A stretch of 64,000 nucleotides of DNA, from the NCBI GenBank assembly GCA_948956705.1, contig CARCZS010000012.1:1-64000 (forward strand), written 5' to 3'. The stretch's first letter is position 1, and every line of letters starts with the position of its first letter. The notes under the pieces were generated by a model that did no database searches, was not told the origin of the DNA, and saw nothing but the letters and a program-made list of their open reading frames with translations. This DNA comes from an uncultured Phocaeicola sp. (GTDB lineage Bacteria > Bacteroidota > Bacteroidia > Bacteroidales > Bacteroidaceae). Below are positions 1-7,649 of the stretch, piece by piece. A program made the translations under genes and the position numbers.

Positions 1-4
1 ATGG

Positions 5-43
5 TGGCGCAATTTTCAACTGGAATATTGGCGCACTTTTCAA
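5..43. repeat. Two short direct repeats, IS21-end-like
   Basis: The 15-base word tggcgca-a/c-ttttcaa occurs at 5-19 and again at 29-43, exactly 24 bases apart, with one difference. Repeated short words of this kind near a tip are typical of IS21-family insertion sequences, whose transposase binds several terminal repeats. No transposase gene lies in the window, so any such element would extend to the left. The assignment is from memory of the family and is uncertain. Confidence 0.35.
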
Positions 44-250
44 TTAGTATCTACAGCTCTTGTGATTTCCCTTCGTATTTATCATTTCCGCATGGTCTGT
101 TAGAAATGAAACGAGGATATTCTTCTTGTCCTGTCATATTCTATATTCAAAAGGTTAATGCACAAAGTTAATAAAAAAAATATTATAGATAAAATAATAT
201 AGTCGTAACTATGAGGTGTCTGTTCTTGCAGAACCCCAAAAATGATTTAG

Positions 251-297
251 ATTCTAAAAAACAACCGCCATACTTCATGTCCAAAGTGATGGCGGTT
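251..297 (-). terminator. Rho-independent terminator after the HNH nuclease gene
   Basis: An inverted repeat pairs aaccgcca (263-270) with tggcggtt (290-297), with further pairing inside. Read on the minus strand, the stem is followed at once by a run of T (complement of 251-262). It lies about 30 bases beyond the stop codon of the minus-strand HNH gene, so it probably ends the ATPase-HNH transcript. Confidence 0.65.
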
Positions 298-323
298 ATT
301 TTATCCGATTGTTTATAATTGAA

Positions 324-1145
324 TTATGCTATCATTCTCTGAAAGTAATTATAAAACCAATGGTACTCGATCAATAATTTCCAATATAAGTCAATCCTTA
401 GATTCTTTCTTTCAGAAATGTCAATATCAATATCATCAATGATGTTAATTCTAATATCATTATCAGTCAAAGCCTTATTTACCTGATTTAAACTAATATT
501 ATTTATAACAATCTTTGCCCATATCTTCCTCATGAAAATCAAGGTTGAATGCATTAAATTTAGAGAGCTGATGGTTGACTCGTATTTTTCAAAATAAGTT
601 AATGTACCATCAATTTCATATCGTACAATCTCTGCTGCTCTCGGAATGAAAAATAGTGGAACAATTTTATCATTTCCCCTAAAGTTATTGCAGCATTTAT
701 GTAGTATATATTTTTCTCCACCTTCAAAGACCTTTCCTTGACAAGAAGCAACTAAATTTTCATGTGCAATGCAATGGGGATAGGGAGGAGTATGTAGTTT
801 GGGAGATATGGGAATCTCTTTATCTGGGCAATAATATATTTTCCCCCTTTTTAATCGTCCAAACTTACTGTAATATTTTACCTCTTCCTTACGCTTTTTG
901 TCCTCTAAATGATGTGGCATTACATGTTCTAAAGTCACCTCATTAAAAGGAATTTTTCTCATGCAATAACAACAAAATCCTTGTTGTTCTTTGAGCAGTA
1001 AATACTTAAACGCTTTAATTCTTTTAAGTTCGTTGTAGTTTAAATTTACATCTCTTTGAATATCATTGTTCCACTTATCTTTAATGAAAGCCTTGATAAT
1101 TCGGTGTCCTTTCCTCTTATATTTGAATTTATTGATAAATTGCAT
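324..1145 (-). CDS. HNH endonuclease, PtuB-like (Septu defence, TIGR02646-type)
   Basis: This 273-residue protein is probably the nuclease of a two-gene anti-phage system. It shows a zinc/HNH layout: a CCxC cluster at 58-61, an E-H-x2-P-H segment at 73-78, H-x-N-L at 128-131 with C135 nearby, and a CCNN cluster at 151-154. This spacing matches the TIGR02646/PtuB HNH family, where the conserved His and Asn bind metal and cut nucleic acid. It follows the ATPase gene with an 8-base gap, so the two are surely co-transcribed, and a terminator follows. In Septu systems the nuclease binds the PtuA ATPase. Family membership is read from motifs; the target is not known. A retron-borne PtuB is the main alternative, but no reverse transcriptase is visible. 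Confidence 0.75.
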   Translation of the reverse strand: MQFINKFKYKRKGHRIIKAFIKDKWNNDIQRDVNLNYNELKRIKAFKYLLLKEQQGFCCYCMRKIPFNEVTLEHVMPHHLEDKKRKEEVKYYSKFGRLKRGKIYYCPDKEIPISPKLHTPPYPHCIAHENLVASCQGKVFEGGEKYILHKCCNNFRGNDKIVPLFFIPRAAEIVRYEIDGTLTYFEKYESTISSLNLMHSTLIFMRKIWAKIVINNISLNQVNKALTDNDIRINIIDDIDIDISERKNLRIDLYWKLLIEYHWFYNYFQRMIA

Positions 1146-1153
1146 ATTCTTTA

Positions 1154-2491
1154 TTAGTATTTGTCCTCTGCCAGTTGAGAGTTTATTTTAGAGATAATAT
1201 TTATGTATTGTTCCTCCGAAACCATAGATTTAAGTTCTTCTTTCCTTTTTTCTACTAATTCCGGCTTACCTCTTCTTGAAAGCCTTAAGATGGCTTCTAT
1301 TTCTTCTTTAACCTCATTGTCTGCATAAGGAGTTCCCATAAAATCATAAACAGCAGCAGAATAATCCACGCCATATAAATTAGGCAATGCATTTGGTGTA
1401 TCTTCGTCTGCCTGCATTCTATAAATCATATTTCCCGTATCTTTGACTTTAAGATTGGAGAGTACCATTGGAGAATGTGTAGATACAATAAATTGAATAC
1501 TTGGAAATGTTTTTTTCAGACGAGCTAACACTTCTTGTTCCAAAGAAGGATGTAAATGGAGGTCTATTTCATCAATTATGGCAATACCTTTTGGGTCTTC
1601 CTCGTTTGTTTTCCGTAAAATATATAATCTATAAGCCAAATCAAAAGCAATGGAGTATAGTCTTTTATATCCAGCAGGTAAATTATCAAAGATAACGTCC
1701 CGTTCATTTTTTAATCGCAGATATAATGATAGCGTCTTATCATCTACAACCGGAAAGAAATCTTTTATTTCAAAATCATCCTTTTCTTCTAACGCAGAAT
1801 TGATAGGTTCAGAAAAAGTGCGCAATTTATTTTTTATATATTCTACTTCCTTAGAATTTAACGGGTCACTATCATTAAGGGAAATTTGTTTTAGCATGGA
1901 ATTAATGAATCTATTTTGCCAGATAGATGTACATGATACTTCTGAATTCCATTTGTAATAAGCAAAATTCCTGATAATATATCCTTGTTCCTTAATAGCT
2001 TTTTTTGCAAAATCGCTGGTTCTTGTATCTATATGTGGAAATGAATCAGAATAGAAAACAAACAGTGGAAGTTGGTCGCTATTATGATATTCTGCCATAA
2101 GTGTACGATATGCTTGTTGATACTTGGAAACGAATAACGAAGCACCTGATGTAGAACGCTTATAGTATTCCCAATTCAAAGGTATATCATTAAATTCAGC
2201 TTCCATGTTGATTGTTAAATCAACTGCTGGTAAATCCGCATTTTGGGCTCGATAAAAATCTGTAGCTAATGTTGAAATGACTTTTAAATCGGGATTACCT
2301 GATATAAGTAAATCATCTCCCATTGTGCTATCATTGGAAAAAAAGACACTTAATCCATAACGAATGGCATTTAGTAGAGAAGTTTTTCCTGCGCCATTTT
2401 TACCAATAAAAACAGTAATTCCTGGTGTTAAATCAACCTCATAGTTTTTAAAGCAACGGAAATTTTCAATTGTTATTTTTTTAAGTATCAT
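1154..2491 (-). CDS. AAA/ABC-type ATPase, PtuA-like (Septu defence)
   Basis: An ATPase of the AAA_15/OLD-like ABC class, predicted partner of the downstream HNH nuclease. Numbering from the upstream ATG at 2530, Walker A GKNGAGKT is at 43-50, Walker B (GIAIIDEID) at 315-323 and the H-loop STHSP at 350-354, with about 260 residues of insertion between. A loose signature-like LPAGYKR lies at 284-290. I place the start at 2491, giving 445 residues, for two reasons: a TAACTTTG promoter box covers the upstream ATG, and family members begin with the M-x-I/L-x2-I-x-I-x-N-F-R-C-F pattern found here. In Septu, PtuA forms an ATP-binding scaffold that controls PtuB. Lone OLD-family ATPases carry a TOPRIM nuclease domain; none is visible here. 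Confidence 0.75.
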   Translation of the reverse strand: MILKKITIENFRCFKNYEVDLTPGITVFIGKNGAGKTSLLNAIRYGLSVFFSNDSTMGDDLLISGNPDLKVISTLATDFYRAQNADLPAVDLTINMEAEFNDIPLNWEYYKRSTSGASLFVSKYQQAYRTLMAEYHNSDQLPLFVFYSDSFPHIDTRTSDFAKKAIKEQGYIIRNFAYYKWNSEVSCTSIWQNRFINSMLKQISLNDSDPLNSKEVEYIKNKLRTFSEPINSALEEKDDFEIKDFFPVVDDKTLSLYLRLKNERDVIFDNLPAGYKRLYSIAFDLAYRLYILRKTNEEDPKGIAIIDEIDLHLHPSLEQEVLARLKKTFPSIQFIVSTHSPMVLSNLKVKDTGNMIYRMQADEDTPNALPNLYGVDYSAAVYDFMGTPYADNEVKEEIEAILRLSRRGKPELVEKRKEELKSMVSEEQYINIISKINSQLAEDKY

Positions 2492-2529
2492 ATTATTTTC
2501 TTTTTTTCTGTCTATGGATATAATATTCA

Positions 2530-2537
2530 CAAAGTTA
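2530..2537 (-). promoter_or_regulatory. -7 box of the ATPase-HNH operon
   Basis: The minus strand reads TAACTTTG here, matching the Bacteroides TAnnTTTG -7 element. No clear -33 TTTG was found. It overlaps the ATG at 2530, so transcription should start near 2523 and the ATG at 2491 becomes the likely translation start. Confidence 0.5.
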
Positions 2538-2732
2538 GTGATTTTCTAATATAAAACTTCATAATCTGATTATTGTTTGCAAATTTAGACTCTAAATTCC
2601 TTTTCTCCAAAACATTGTAACTACTATATACACAAGTTTACATGTGAATCTTATCCTTTCATCACTATAGTACGGGATATGCACATAACGTCAGGGTATC
2701 GGCAGAATTTTCTATATGGAAATTATAACTCT

Positions 2733-3152
2733 CTAAGCATCTTCTGTGAGTTTACCTTCATCCACCGGCTTATCTTCTTCCATAGGTTCATCCTTATCAT
2801 CGGACAACATGCCACCCTCTATACGTTCATCTCCGTTACATTCCTTCGTTTTGCCTTTTTCTACATTCTCCCCGTCAAAATACCGACGAATAAACTCGTG
2901 CAAATCCTTTTCACGATAGTACGTTTTATGCAAGATCGTGTAATACTTCAGCCCGTTGTCTCTGTACCGTTGTAGTGTTCGTTTGCTGATGTTCAGCAAC
3001 AGACAAACATCCTGATTATCGTACAGCCGTTCACCATTCAGGTAATTTTGCGGCTTCTTATTCTTCTTGTCCAGTGCGCCTACGACCTTTTCCACTTGTT
3101 CGAGCAACCGTTCCATATACGCCTCGAATGTTTCTTTATCCAATGGTATCAT
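2733..3152 (-). CDS. Helix-turn-helix DNA-binding protein of the mobile element
   Basis: A 139-residue protein with a predicted N-terminal helix (residues 1-30), then a MerR/excisionase-like winged helix-turn-helix at about 43-95. The visible pattern is LYDNQDVCLLLNISKRTLQRYRDNG followed by a basic strand that reads as DNA recognition. The C-terminal tail (about 105-139) is acidic and probably disordered. Its ATG overlaps the stop of the upstream primase-helicase gene by four bases, so translation is coupled. Proteins like this are common in Bacteroidales mobilizable elements, where they act as excisionase or transcription control factors. Which of these it does cannot be told from sequence. 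Confidence 0.65.
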   Translation of the reverse strand: MIPLDKETFEAYMERLLEQVEKVVGALDKKNKKPQNYLNGERLYDNQDVCLLLNISKRTLQRYRDNGLKYYTILHKTYYREKDLHEFIRRYFDGENVEKGKTKECNGDERIEGGMLSDDKDEPMEEDKPVDEGKLTEDA

Positions 3153-5221
3153 AAGCTCGCCTGTTTTAAATTTCCGATGATATAATAACTTTGGTTTGAC
3201 GGGTCTTTCAGTATGATTTCCTTCTCCCGCATGAACTTGATATAACTTTTCGCTGTACGTTCCTTTACGTCCAGTATCGCTTGAATTTGTTCTGCCAAAT
3301 CCACATAAGTAATAAAGTTCTGCCGTCCGAAAATATCCCGTGCCACTGCCACGAGTTCATCCTCTTTCCGCTTCTCCTTTTCCTCTTTCGGCTTTTCCCC
3401 CAGATACACGTGCATCCTGACATCTTTATCCCATGCAAACTGCATGATAGGCACATCCAACGGACTGCCGTCGCGCACTTTCAGCGCCTTCACCACCGAC
3501 ACCGACGGATCAGTATCTTTCTCTATCGAGAGGATAGCCGCCGCCTTTCGTTGCAACTCACTGCCCAAATGCCCCCGCAATTTCAGCCCCGAAGGAATAA
3601 AATGCAGGATAGTAACGATACAAGTATTGTAAATCCCCGCCAGCCGATACAATTCCTCCACCACGGCAATACTTTCCGTTTCATCATTCGCACCCTTTAT
3701 CAAGTCCGCAATCCCGTCGATCACCACCATGTGAATCCCCCGGAACTGATAATGAAACTTATCCATGCTTTGGATAATCGCCTGCAAGCGTTCTTTCCGG
3801 CTCATTCCCGTCAGGCAATACGCTTTCAGGTATTCCGGCATTGATTCCCGTCCGCAACGCTTTAAAAGGTTTGTAATGTTCTTGTACGTCTGCACCTCCG
3901 ACTGTTCCGTATCATAGAACAGAATCGCCTTCCGCTTGCTGTTTTCACTGACCGACACCCCCAACGTGTCCATCGCCTTATCCTTGTTCTTTTCGGATTG
4001 TCCGATGGCACCGGCTATTAACGCCGTCACATAATTACTTTTACCGGTTCCCTCACCACCGGTAATACAGAGGATATTCCCTTGCGTGCCTAATGGCACA
4101 TCATTCACCGACACAACCATTTGTGCCACAGGTGGCGGATTATTAAAATCCACCTCACAAGATTTTAGAGCAGACATAGTTTCGCTGTATATTGTATCCA
4201 GATAATCCAGAAATAGTTTAATCAAATCCTCCCGGCTATTTCCCAAACGGAAAAAGTCCGAAATATCCTTTTCCACCTTCGTTCCCGCCAATGGCAGCAA
4301 CAATCGTTTCACCCCGTAGTTCTTCAACGCCAGTTCTTGTTTTGCCGAACTGTCCAGCCCCGCTTTGTCCACATCATAGAGCAGTACAATATGTTTGAAC
4401 CGGAAAGAGAGCCTATGAATAATTCCCACGGGAATAGTCACCGTTTCCGAATTGAAGCAGATAGCATGGAACCCGTGAACCGTCAGGCTCATCACGTCCT
4501 TCTCACTACCCGTAATAAAGAGTAAATCCCCCTTAGCAGGCAACTGCTCCAACCCGAAGCAATAATTCTCCCCAAAATCCCCGGCATATAAAAAGCGCAT
4601 CTCCGAGTGCGGGCGGTACACCTTCACATATTGCTTTGCAGTATATCCGAACACCGGTTCTTTATCCGTCGCCGCAATGCTGAACGGTTTCCCTTCGTTA
4701 TTCTCGCTGCTGAACTTCTTCAGTGAAACCACCCGGAATAATCTCAGTACCTCTTGCGTGATGCCGCTTTTTCCCCAGAAGGCAAGTTCCGCAGCCGTAA
4801 AGCTCTTTTGCGCCAACGTATAAGGTCTTGCCTTTTTCACTTTGGATGGCGATGTTGCTGCCGTGACAGCAGGACTGATGGGAGTAATAGTCTTCGTTTC
4901 AATATAATTTCCCGATGATAATCCCAAATGCAGGTCACGATCGATTATTTTCATTATCTGAATGAAGTCTTTAGAATCTTTACAATCTAGTCCATTCAAT
5001 TTTCCCACGAATGCGAAACAGTCGCCTGAATAGTCGTCATTACCAAAGTCCTTCATTTTATAAGTATCACTTCTTCGCTCATAATAGATGTTACAGGAAG
5101 CGTGCTTATCCTCATAAAGCGGATTAAGGAAATTACGTCCTACACGAAATGGGGTAGGGAGGTAGTGCTTGAATATAGCCATTCCTCTATCTGTCAATCG
5201 CAGAATATCATCTTTATTCAT
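3149..5221 (-). CDS. TOPRIM primase / RepA-like AAA helicase of the mobile element
   Basis: A multidomain replication protein (690 residues from the start chosen). Numbered from a possible upstream ATG at 5275, an N-terminal segment resembles a DnaG-type CHC2 zinc-finger region (about 30-115). A TOPRIM domain with E258 and D-V-D-K-A-G at 301-306 follows. A RecA/RepA-like ATPase has Walker A GGEGTGKS at 406-413 and a Walker B ending VVIDG. The C-terminus has a basic stretch, then a winged-helix-like part. I choose the ATG at 5221 because it overlaps the end of the upstream HTH gene by eight bases, indicating coupled translation. It probably primes and unwinds the excised element. No integrase or relaxase gene lies in the window. 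Confidence 0.7.
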   Translation of the reverse strand: MNKDDILRLTDRGMAIFKHYLPTPFRVGRNFLNPLYEDKHASCNIYYERRSDTYKMKDFGNDDYSGDCFAFVGKLNGLDCKDSKDFIQIMKIIDRDLHLGLSSGNYIETKTITPISPAVTAATSPSKVKKARPYTLAQKSFTAAELAFWGKSGITQEVLRLFRVVSLKKFSSENNEGKPFSIAATDKEPVFGYTAKQYVKVYRPHSEMRFLYAGDFGENYCFGLEQLPAKGDLLFITGSEKDVMSLTVHGFHAICFNSETVTIPVGIIHRLSFRFKHIVLLYDVDKAGLDSSAKQELALKNYGVKRLLLPLAGTKVEKDISDFFRLGNSREDLIKLFLDYLDTIYSETMSALKSCEVDFNNPPPVAQMVVSVNDVPLGTQGNILCITGGEGTGKSNYVTALIAGAIGQSEKNKDKAMDTLGVSVSENSKRKAILFYDTEQSEVQTYKNITNLLKRCGRESMPEYLKAYCLTGMSRKERLQAIIQSMDKFHYQFRGIHMVVIDGIADLIKGANDETESIAVVEELYRLAGIYNTCIVTILHFIPSGLKLRGHLGSELQRKAAAILSIEKDTDPSVSVVKALKVRDGSPLDVPIMQFAWDKDVRMHVYLGEKPKEEKEKRKEDELVAVARDIFGRQNFITYVDLAEQIQAILDVKERTAKSYIKFMREKEIILKDPSNQSYYIIGNLKQASL

Positions 5222-5552
5222 AGTTCCCATTGAATAAGAAGTTTCTACGGAACTCATCCAGCGTATGTGGATCACAAACGATTATTTTCTCATTTAGTCC
5301 TCTTTCTATTTCTGATAATTTGTATCTGCATCTTCCTCGTAACATGGAATAGCTGATTAGATTTTCTTTTCTTAATCGTTGCAGTGTCTTGGTACTTATA
5401 CGTAGCAAGTTGGCAACTTCTTGATTATCCAACCATATCTCTTCCTCCTCGTTTGGTTTACTCTCTTTTTTGAATACATAGTCTGCAATCTTTTCTATTT
5501 TGCGGATTAGTTCTTTATAGGCAGTCGCCTCCATTGTTATTACGTCCATACA
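5214..5552 (-). CDS. Helix-turn-helix protein, first gene of the element's replication block
   Basis: A small DNA-binding protein (112 residues from 5552; ATGs at 5576 and 5534 are also in frame). A helix at the N-terminus is followed by a MerR/excisionase-like helix-turn-helix with the pattern IWLDNQEVANLLRISTKTL. The fold resembles the second HTH protein at 2733-3152, although overall identity is modest, so the two may be paralogues with different sites. A GAACTTTG element resembling a -7 box overlaps the 5576 ATG on the minus strand, which favours a downstream start. The inverted repeat at 5603-5626 just upstream is a candidate operator. Likely roles are excision control or autoregulation. 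Confidence 0.6.
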   Translation of the reverse strand, partial: CMDVITMEATAYKELIRKIEKIADYVFKKESKPNEEEEIWLDNQEVANLLRISTKTLQRLRKENLISYSMLRGRCRYKLSEIERGLNEKIIVCDPHTLDEFRRNFLFNGNYE

Positions 5553-5602
5553 CTTATCTTTTAAAGTTTGGCACAAAGTTCATCGAATTAAATCGGGGCA
5601 TT

Positions 5603-5626
5603 TGCCAACTTGTTACCAACTTGGCA
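5603..5626. promoter_or_regulatory. Operator-like inverted repeat upstream of the HTH gene
   Basis: tgccaa (5603-5608) and ttggca (5621-5626) form a six-base inverted repeat, and ccaactt occurs twice inside it. It lies about 30 bases upstream of the HTH gene start. A binding site for that HTH protein is an inference. Confidence 0.35.
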
Positions 5627-5689
5627 TAACTTTTTTTACATGACGATTGGAAATGAGTGGGATGGAGTCGGGTGCAAGATAAAGTCCGG

Positions 5690-5733
5690 TGCAAGGTGCA
5701 AGCCTATTCATATATATAGGCTCGCACCTTGCA
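5690..5733. repeat. 18-base inverted repeat with 8-base loop
   Basis: The left arm 5690-5707 and right arm 5716-5733 pair over 18 bases with one mismatch. The word gtgcaag also occurs twice just before the left arm. There is no T-run typical of a terminator. The position between the replication genes and the attachment junction suits a replication origin, a transfer origin or a recombinase site. Function is not shown by sequence. Confidence 0.6.
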
Positions 5734-5829
5734 TTGGAATATAAAAAATAGATAATTAATAATCAAACATTTGGAAGATGTTCATATTTTCCATACTTTT
5801 GAACCCGAAAGCTATGGTAGACGAATAGC

Positions 5830-5881
5830 GGACAAAAGTGGTCATTAGGACAAAAGTTTAGGTCGTTACAAATTCGTTACA
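5830..5881. repeat. Paired direct repeats beside the attachment junction
   Basis: ggacaaaagt occurs at 5830-5839 and 5848-5857, and tcgttaca at 5863-5870 and 5874-5881. Short direct repeats about 60-110 bases inside an element end are typical arm sites for tyrosine recombinases and their excision factors. This reading is inference. Confidence 0.4.
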
Positions 5882-5935
5882 GGAAGCAAAATAATGAAAG
5901 CTAATAAGCTGATATATACGGAAATAAAGAGAAGA

Positions 5936-5959
5936 GGTTCAGAACCCTCCCTCTCCGCT
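5936..5959 (+). other. Probable attachment site: 3' end of a tRNA gene
   Basis: The segment reads like the T-loop and 3' acceptor half of a tRNA: ggttc, then ccctccctctccg. The T stem pairs poorly (AGAGG against CCCTC) and no tRNA body lies upstream, so only the last 15 to 20 bases look tRNA-derived. Elements that integrate into tRNA 3' ends leave such a partial copy at the far end. A terminator follows at 5981, as after a real tRNA gene. The acceptor (CCTCTCC) would pair with GGAGAGG, as in serine or leucine tRNAs. Confidence 0.45.
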
Positions 5960-5980
5960 GGAAAGAATTACAAAACAAAG

Positions 5981-6022
5981 AAAATCCCCTGTAAATTAAT
6001 ACTTTACGGGGGATTTTTGTTT
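5981..6022 (+). terminator. Rho-independent terminator after the tRNA remnant
   Basis: aaaatcccctgtaaa (5981-5995) pairs with tttacgggggatttt (6003-6017) and is followed by a T-rich tract on the plus strand. It is probably the original terminator of the tRNA gene used as integration target. Confidence 0.7.
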
Positions 6023-6270
6023 TTGGTGCATAGCAAAAATAAGCATATTTTTTCATTAGAAAGTTCGGGGTATTTATACCCTCATGCCCTCACTGTATGT
6101 ATAATGGATTTATTATGAATGACTTATATGATAATGGTAAAAAAAATTGCTCTCACTTATACTCTCATGCCCTCACTACGTTTTGAAGTTGATTTTCACA
6201 TAATATGCTTGCTGTCAGCCATATATTCTTTTTTATAGACAGTTCCTGCCTGGTATAAAGTAGGGCGTTT

Positions 6271-6483
6271 TCAAGCCTTTTCCTCGTAAGAAATGCGCAT
6301 GAAAGAGGAAACTTCCACGAAATGATAGCTTACGGATTCGCGGCAGCGGTAAAAAAGAACAAGACATTTTAAAAAAAGCTCTTGTTCTTTTAAAAAAAGG
6401 CGGTTATCTTTTTTAAAAAGCTCTTGATCTTTTTTTAAAACGCCCTTGTCTTTGATATGGAATTTTATTCTGGACTGAGGCAT
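6271..6483 (-). CDS. Doubtful small ORF with 7-8-residue repeats
   Basis: A 70-residue reading frame whose middle is made of near-repeats (KKDQELF, KKDNRLF, LKEQELF, LKCLVLF), encoded by alternating A-runs and ctcttg words at 6361-6455. The region between the tRNA-like junction and the next gene has no other gene. The repeat could be a simple-sequence tract read by chance. No family is recognised and no clear promoter or ribosome site is visible. Confidence 0.25.
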   Translation of the reverse strand: MPQSRIKFHIKDKGVLKKDQELFKKDNRLFLKEQELFLKCLVLFYRCRESVSYHFVEVSSFMRISYEEKA

Positions 6484-6602
6484 TTTACATATACATACGC
6501 ATAAGTTCGTACGTACGTAGGTATAGCCTTGTATGGATGTATGTGCAAAAGCGTGTTTATACCCGTTCTCTTTGTATTTCTTTAAATGCTTTTCACTTAT
6601 TC

Positions 6603-7046
6603 TTATTGAATTTGTGCATTGATTTCGTTTCTGAACTTTATAGGATTGGTGATAAAGTCAAATTTGTTGGTGACCCCGCCCGTAGTAACTACAATAGAAC
6701 CAAAACCGAGCATACGTCCCATGAGGCTTTGATTAATCCGTATTCCTTCGCATTTGTTTAAAACCAATTCAAGGGCATCCCGGTTTAAAATACCGGATTT
6801 TAGAATGACTTTCTTGTTTGTGACAACATATTCAGCTCCCATTTTAAGAAGAATTCTTTTTATCAATTGGAATAATCCTGACAACAATAGAAGTATGCTG
6901 ACATAATAGAATAATCCGGTTTGTGCGGAAGAAAAGAAGGCGCTTAATAATAGTAGTATTACCGGATATGCAAATATATACCAGTGAATATCTGCTTTGT
7001 ATTTAATTTCTTCACCAGCTTGTAGATTGTTTTGGATATAGCTCAT
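6603..7046 (-). CDS. Bacterial PH-domain (bPH_2, DUF304-like) membrane protein
   Basis: A 147-residue membrane protein with two hydrophobic helices near the N-terminus (about residues 26-65). These are followed by a PH-like beta domain showing the family pattern Y-V-V-T-N-K-K-V-I-L-K-S-G and then LGFGSIVVTTGG. Proteins of this family are small inner-membrane proteins of mostly unknown role, some linked to envelope stress or lipid handling. The gene stands alone, with about 170 bases to its downstream neighbour and no clear operon partner. Confidence 0.75.
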   Translation of the reverse strand: MSYIQNNLQAGEEIKYKADIHWYIFAYPVILLLLSAFFSSAQTGLFYYVSILLLLSGLFQLIKRILLKMGAEYVVTNKKVILKSGILNRDALELVLNKCEGIRINQSLMGRMLGFGSIVVTTGGVTNKFDFITNPIKFRNEINAQIQ

Positions 7047-7214
7047 CGTTTTTGTAAATTAATAAATTGCATAATTTTATTATCAAGAGACAAATATACA
7101 AATAATCAGAATGGTATGAAATAAATCTAGATTTATTTTAAGGCTGAAACTTAAAATAAAAACAATTCTTACTTGTTCTTATTCTTGTCAATCTCTCTCT
7201 TATTATCAAATGTT

Positions 7215-7649
7215 TTATTCTTGTACTTGCTGTTTCAAGAATTTGTAATCCTTATAATTTTTTCCTCTCTTTATTCGGAAAGTTAGTTTATGCCATTCAT
7301 CTTTTGTTAGGGGGATATCCACGTTCATGCAAAAATAGCAGGTTTCGTAGCCAATAAGAGGAGAAATCCATATTTTTCCTATACATTCTTTCTTGCCGGA
7401 GTTGGAATAATATAAAAGACAGCGTACTCTTCTTATTTGTATGCTGTCTTCATTGCATACTTTGACCTCTATACGTTTACCTTTTCCGATGTTGTAGAAT
7501 TGGGGAGCAGACATTTTTATTTTGTTTAAAATACTATCTTTATCATTTACACTGACTACGACGAACTTCTCTATATTGTTTGGCGATTGGGAGAAAGTGC
7601 TTTTTGTGGCAAACAACAATATTAAAAGTAATGTTATAATTTTTTTCAT
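7215..7649 (-). CDS. Secreted protein of unknown function
   Basis: I do not recognise a family. The 144-residue product begins MKKIITLLLILLFATKSTFS, a typical Sec signal peptide (cleavage near residue 20), followed by a mixed alpha/beta soluble part with four cysteines between residues 65 and 107. These could form disulfides in the periplasm. It is monocistronic by spacing. There is no lipobox cysteine at the cleavage site, so it is probably soluble. Confidence 0.55.
   Translation of the reverse strand: MKKIITLLLILLFATKSTFSQSPNNIEKFVVVSVNDKDSILNKIKMSAPQFYNIGKGKRIEVKVCNEDSIQIRRVRCLLYYSNSGKKECIGKIWISPLIGYETCYFCMNVDIPLTKDEWHKLTFRIKRGKNYKDYKFLKQQVQE

Noticed and set aside
324..2491. A retron reading of the ATPase-HNH pair
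   Set aside because: PtuAB genes accompany some retrons, but no reverse transcriptase gene or msr/msd-like RNA is visible in the adjoining sequence of this window.
3281..3844. Plus-strand frame of 187 codons inside the primase-helicase gene
   Set aside because: It is a reverse-strand shadow of the strong minus-strand gene with clear motifs; no promoter or family signal.
5894..6118. A 74-codon plus-strand frame at the island junction
   Set aside because: It runs through the tRNA-like segment and the terminator hairpin, so it is not a gene.
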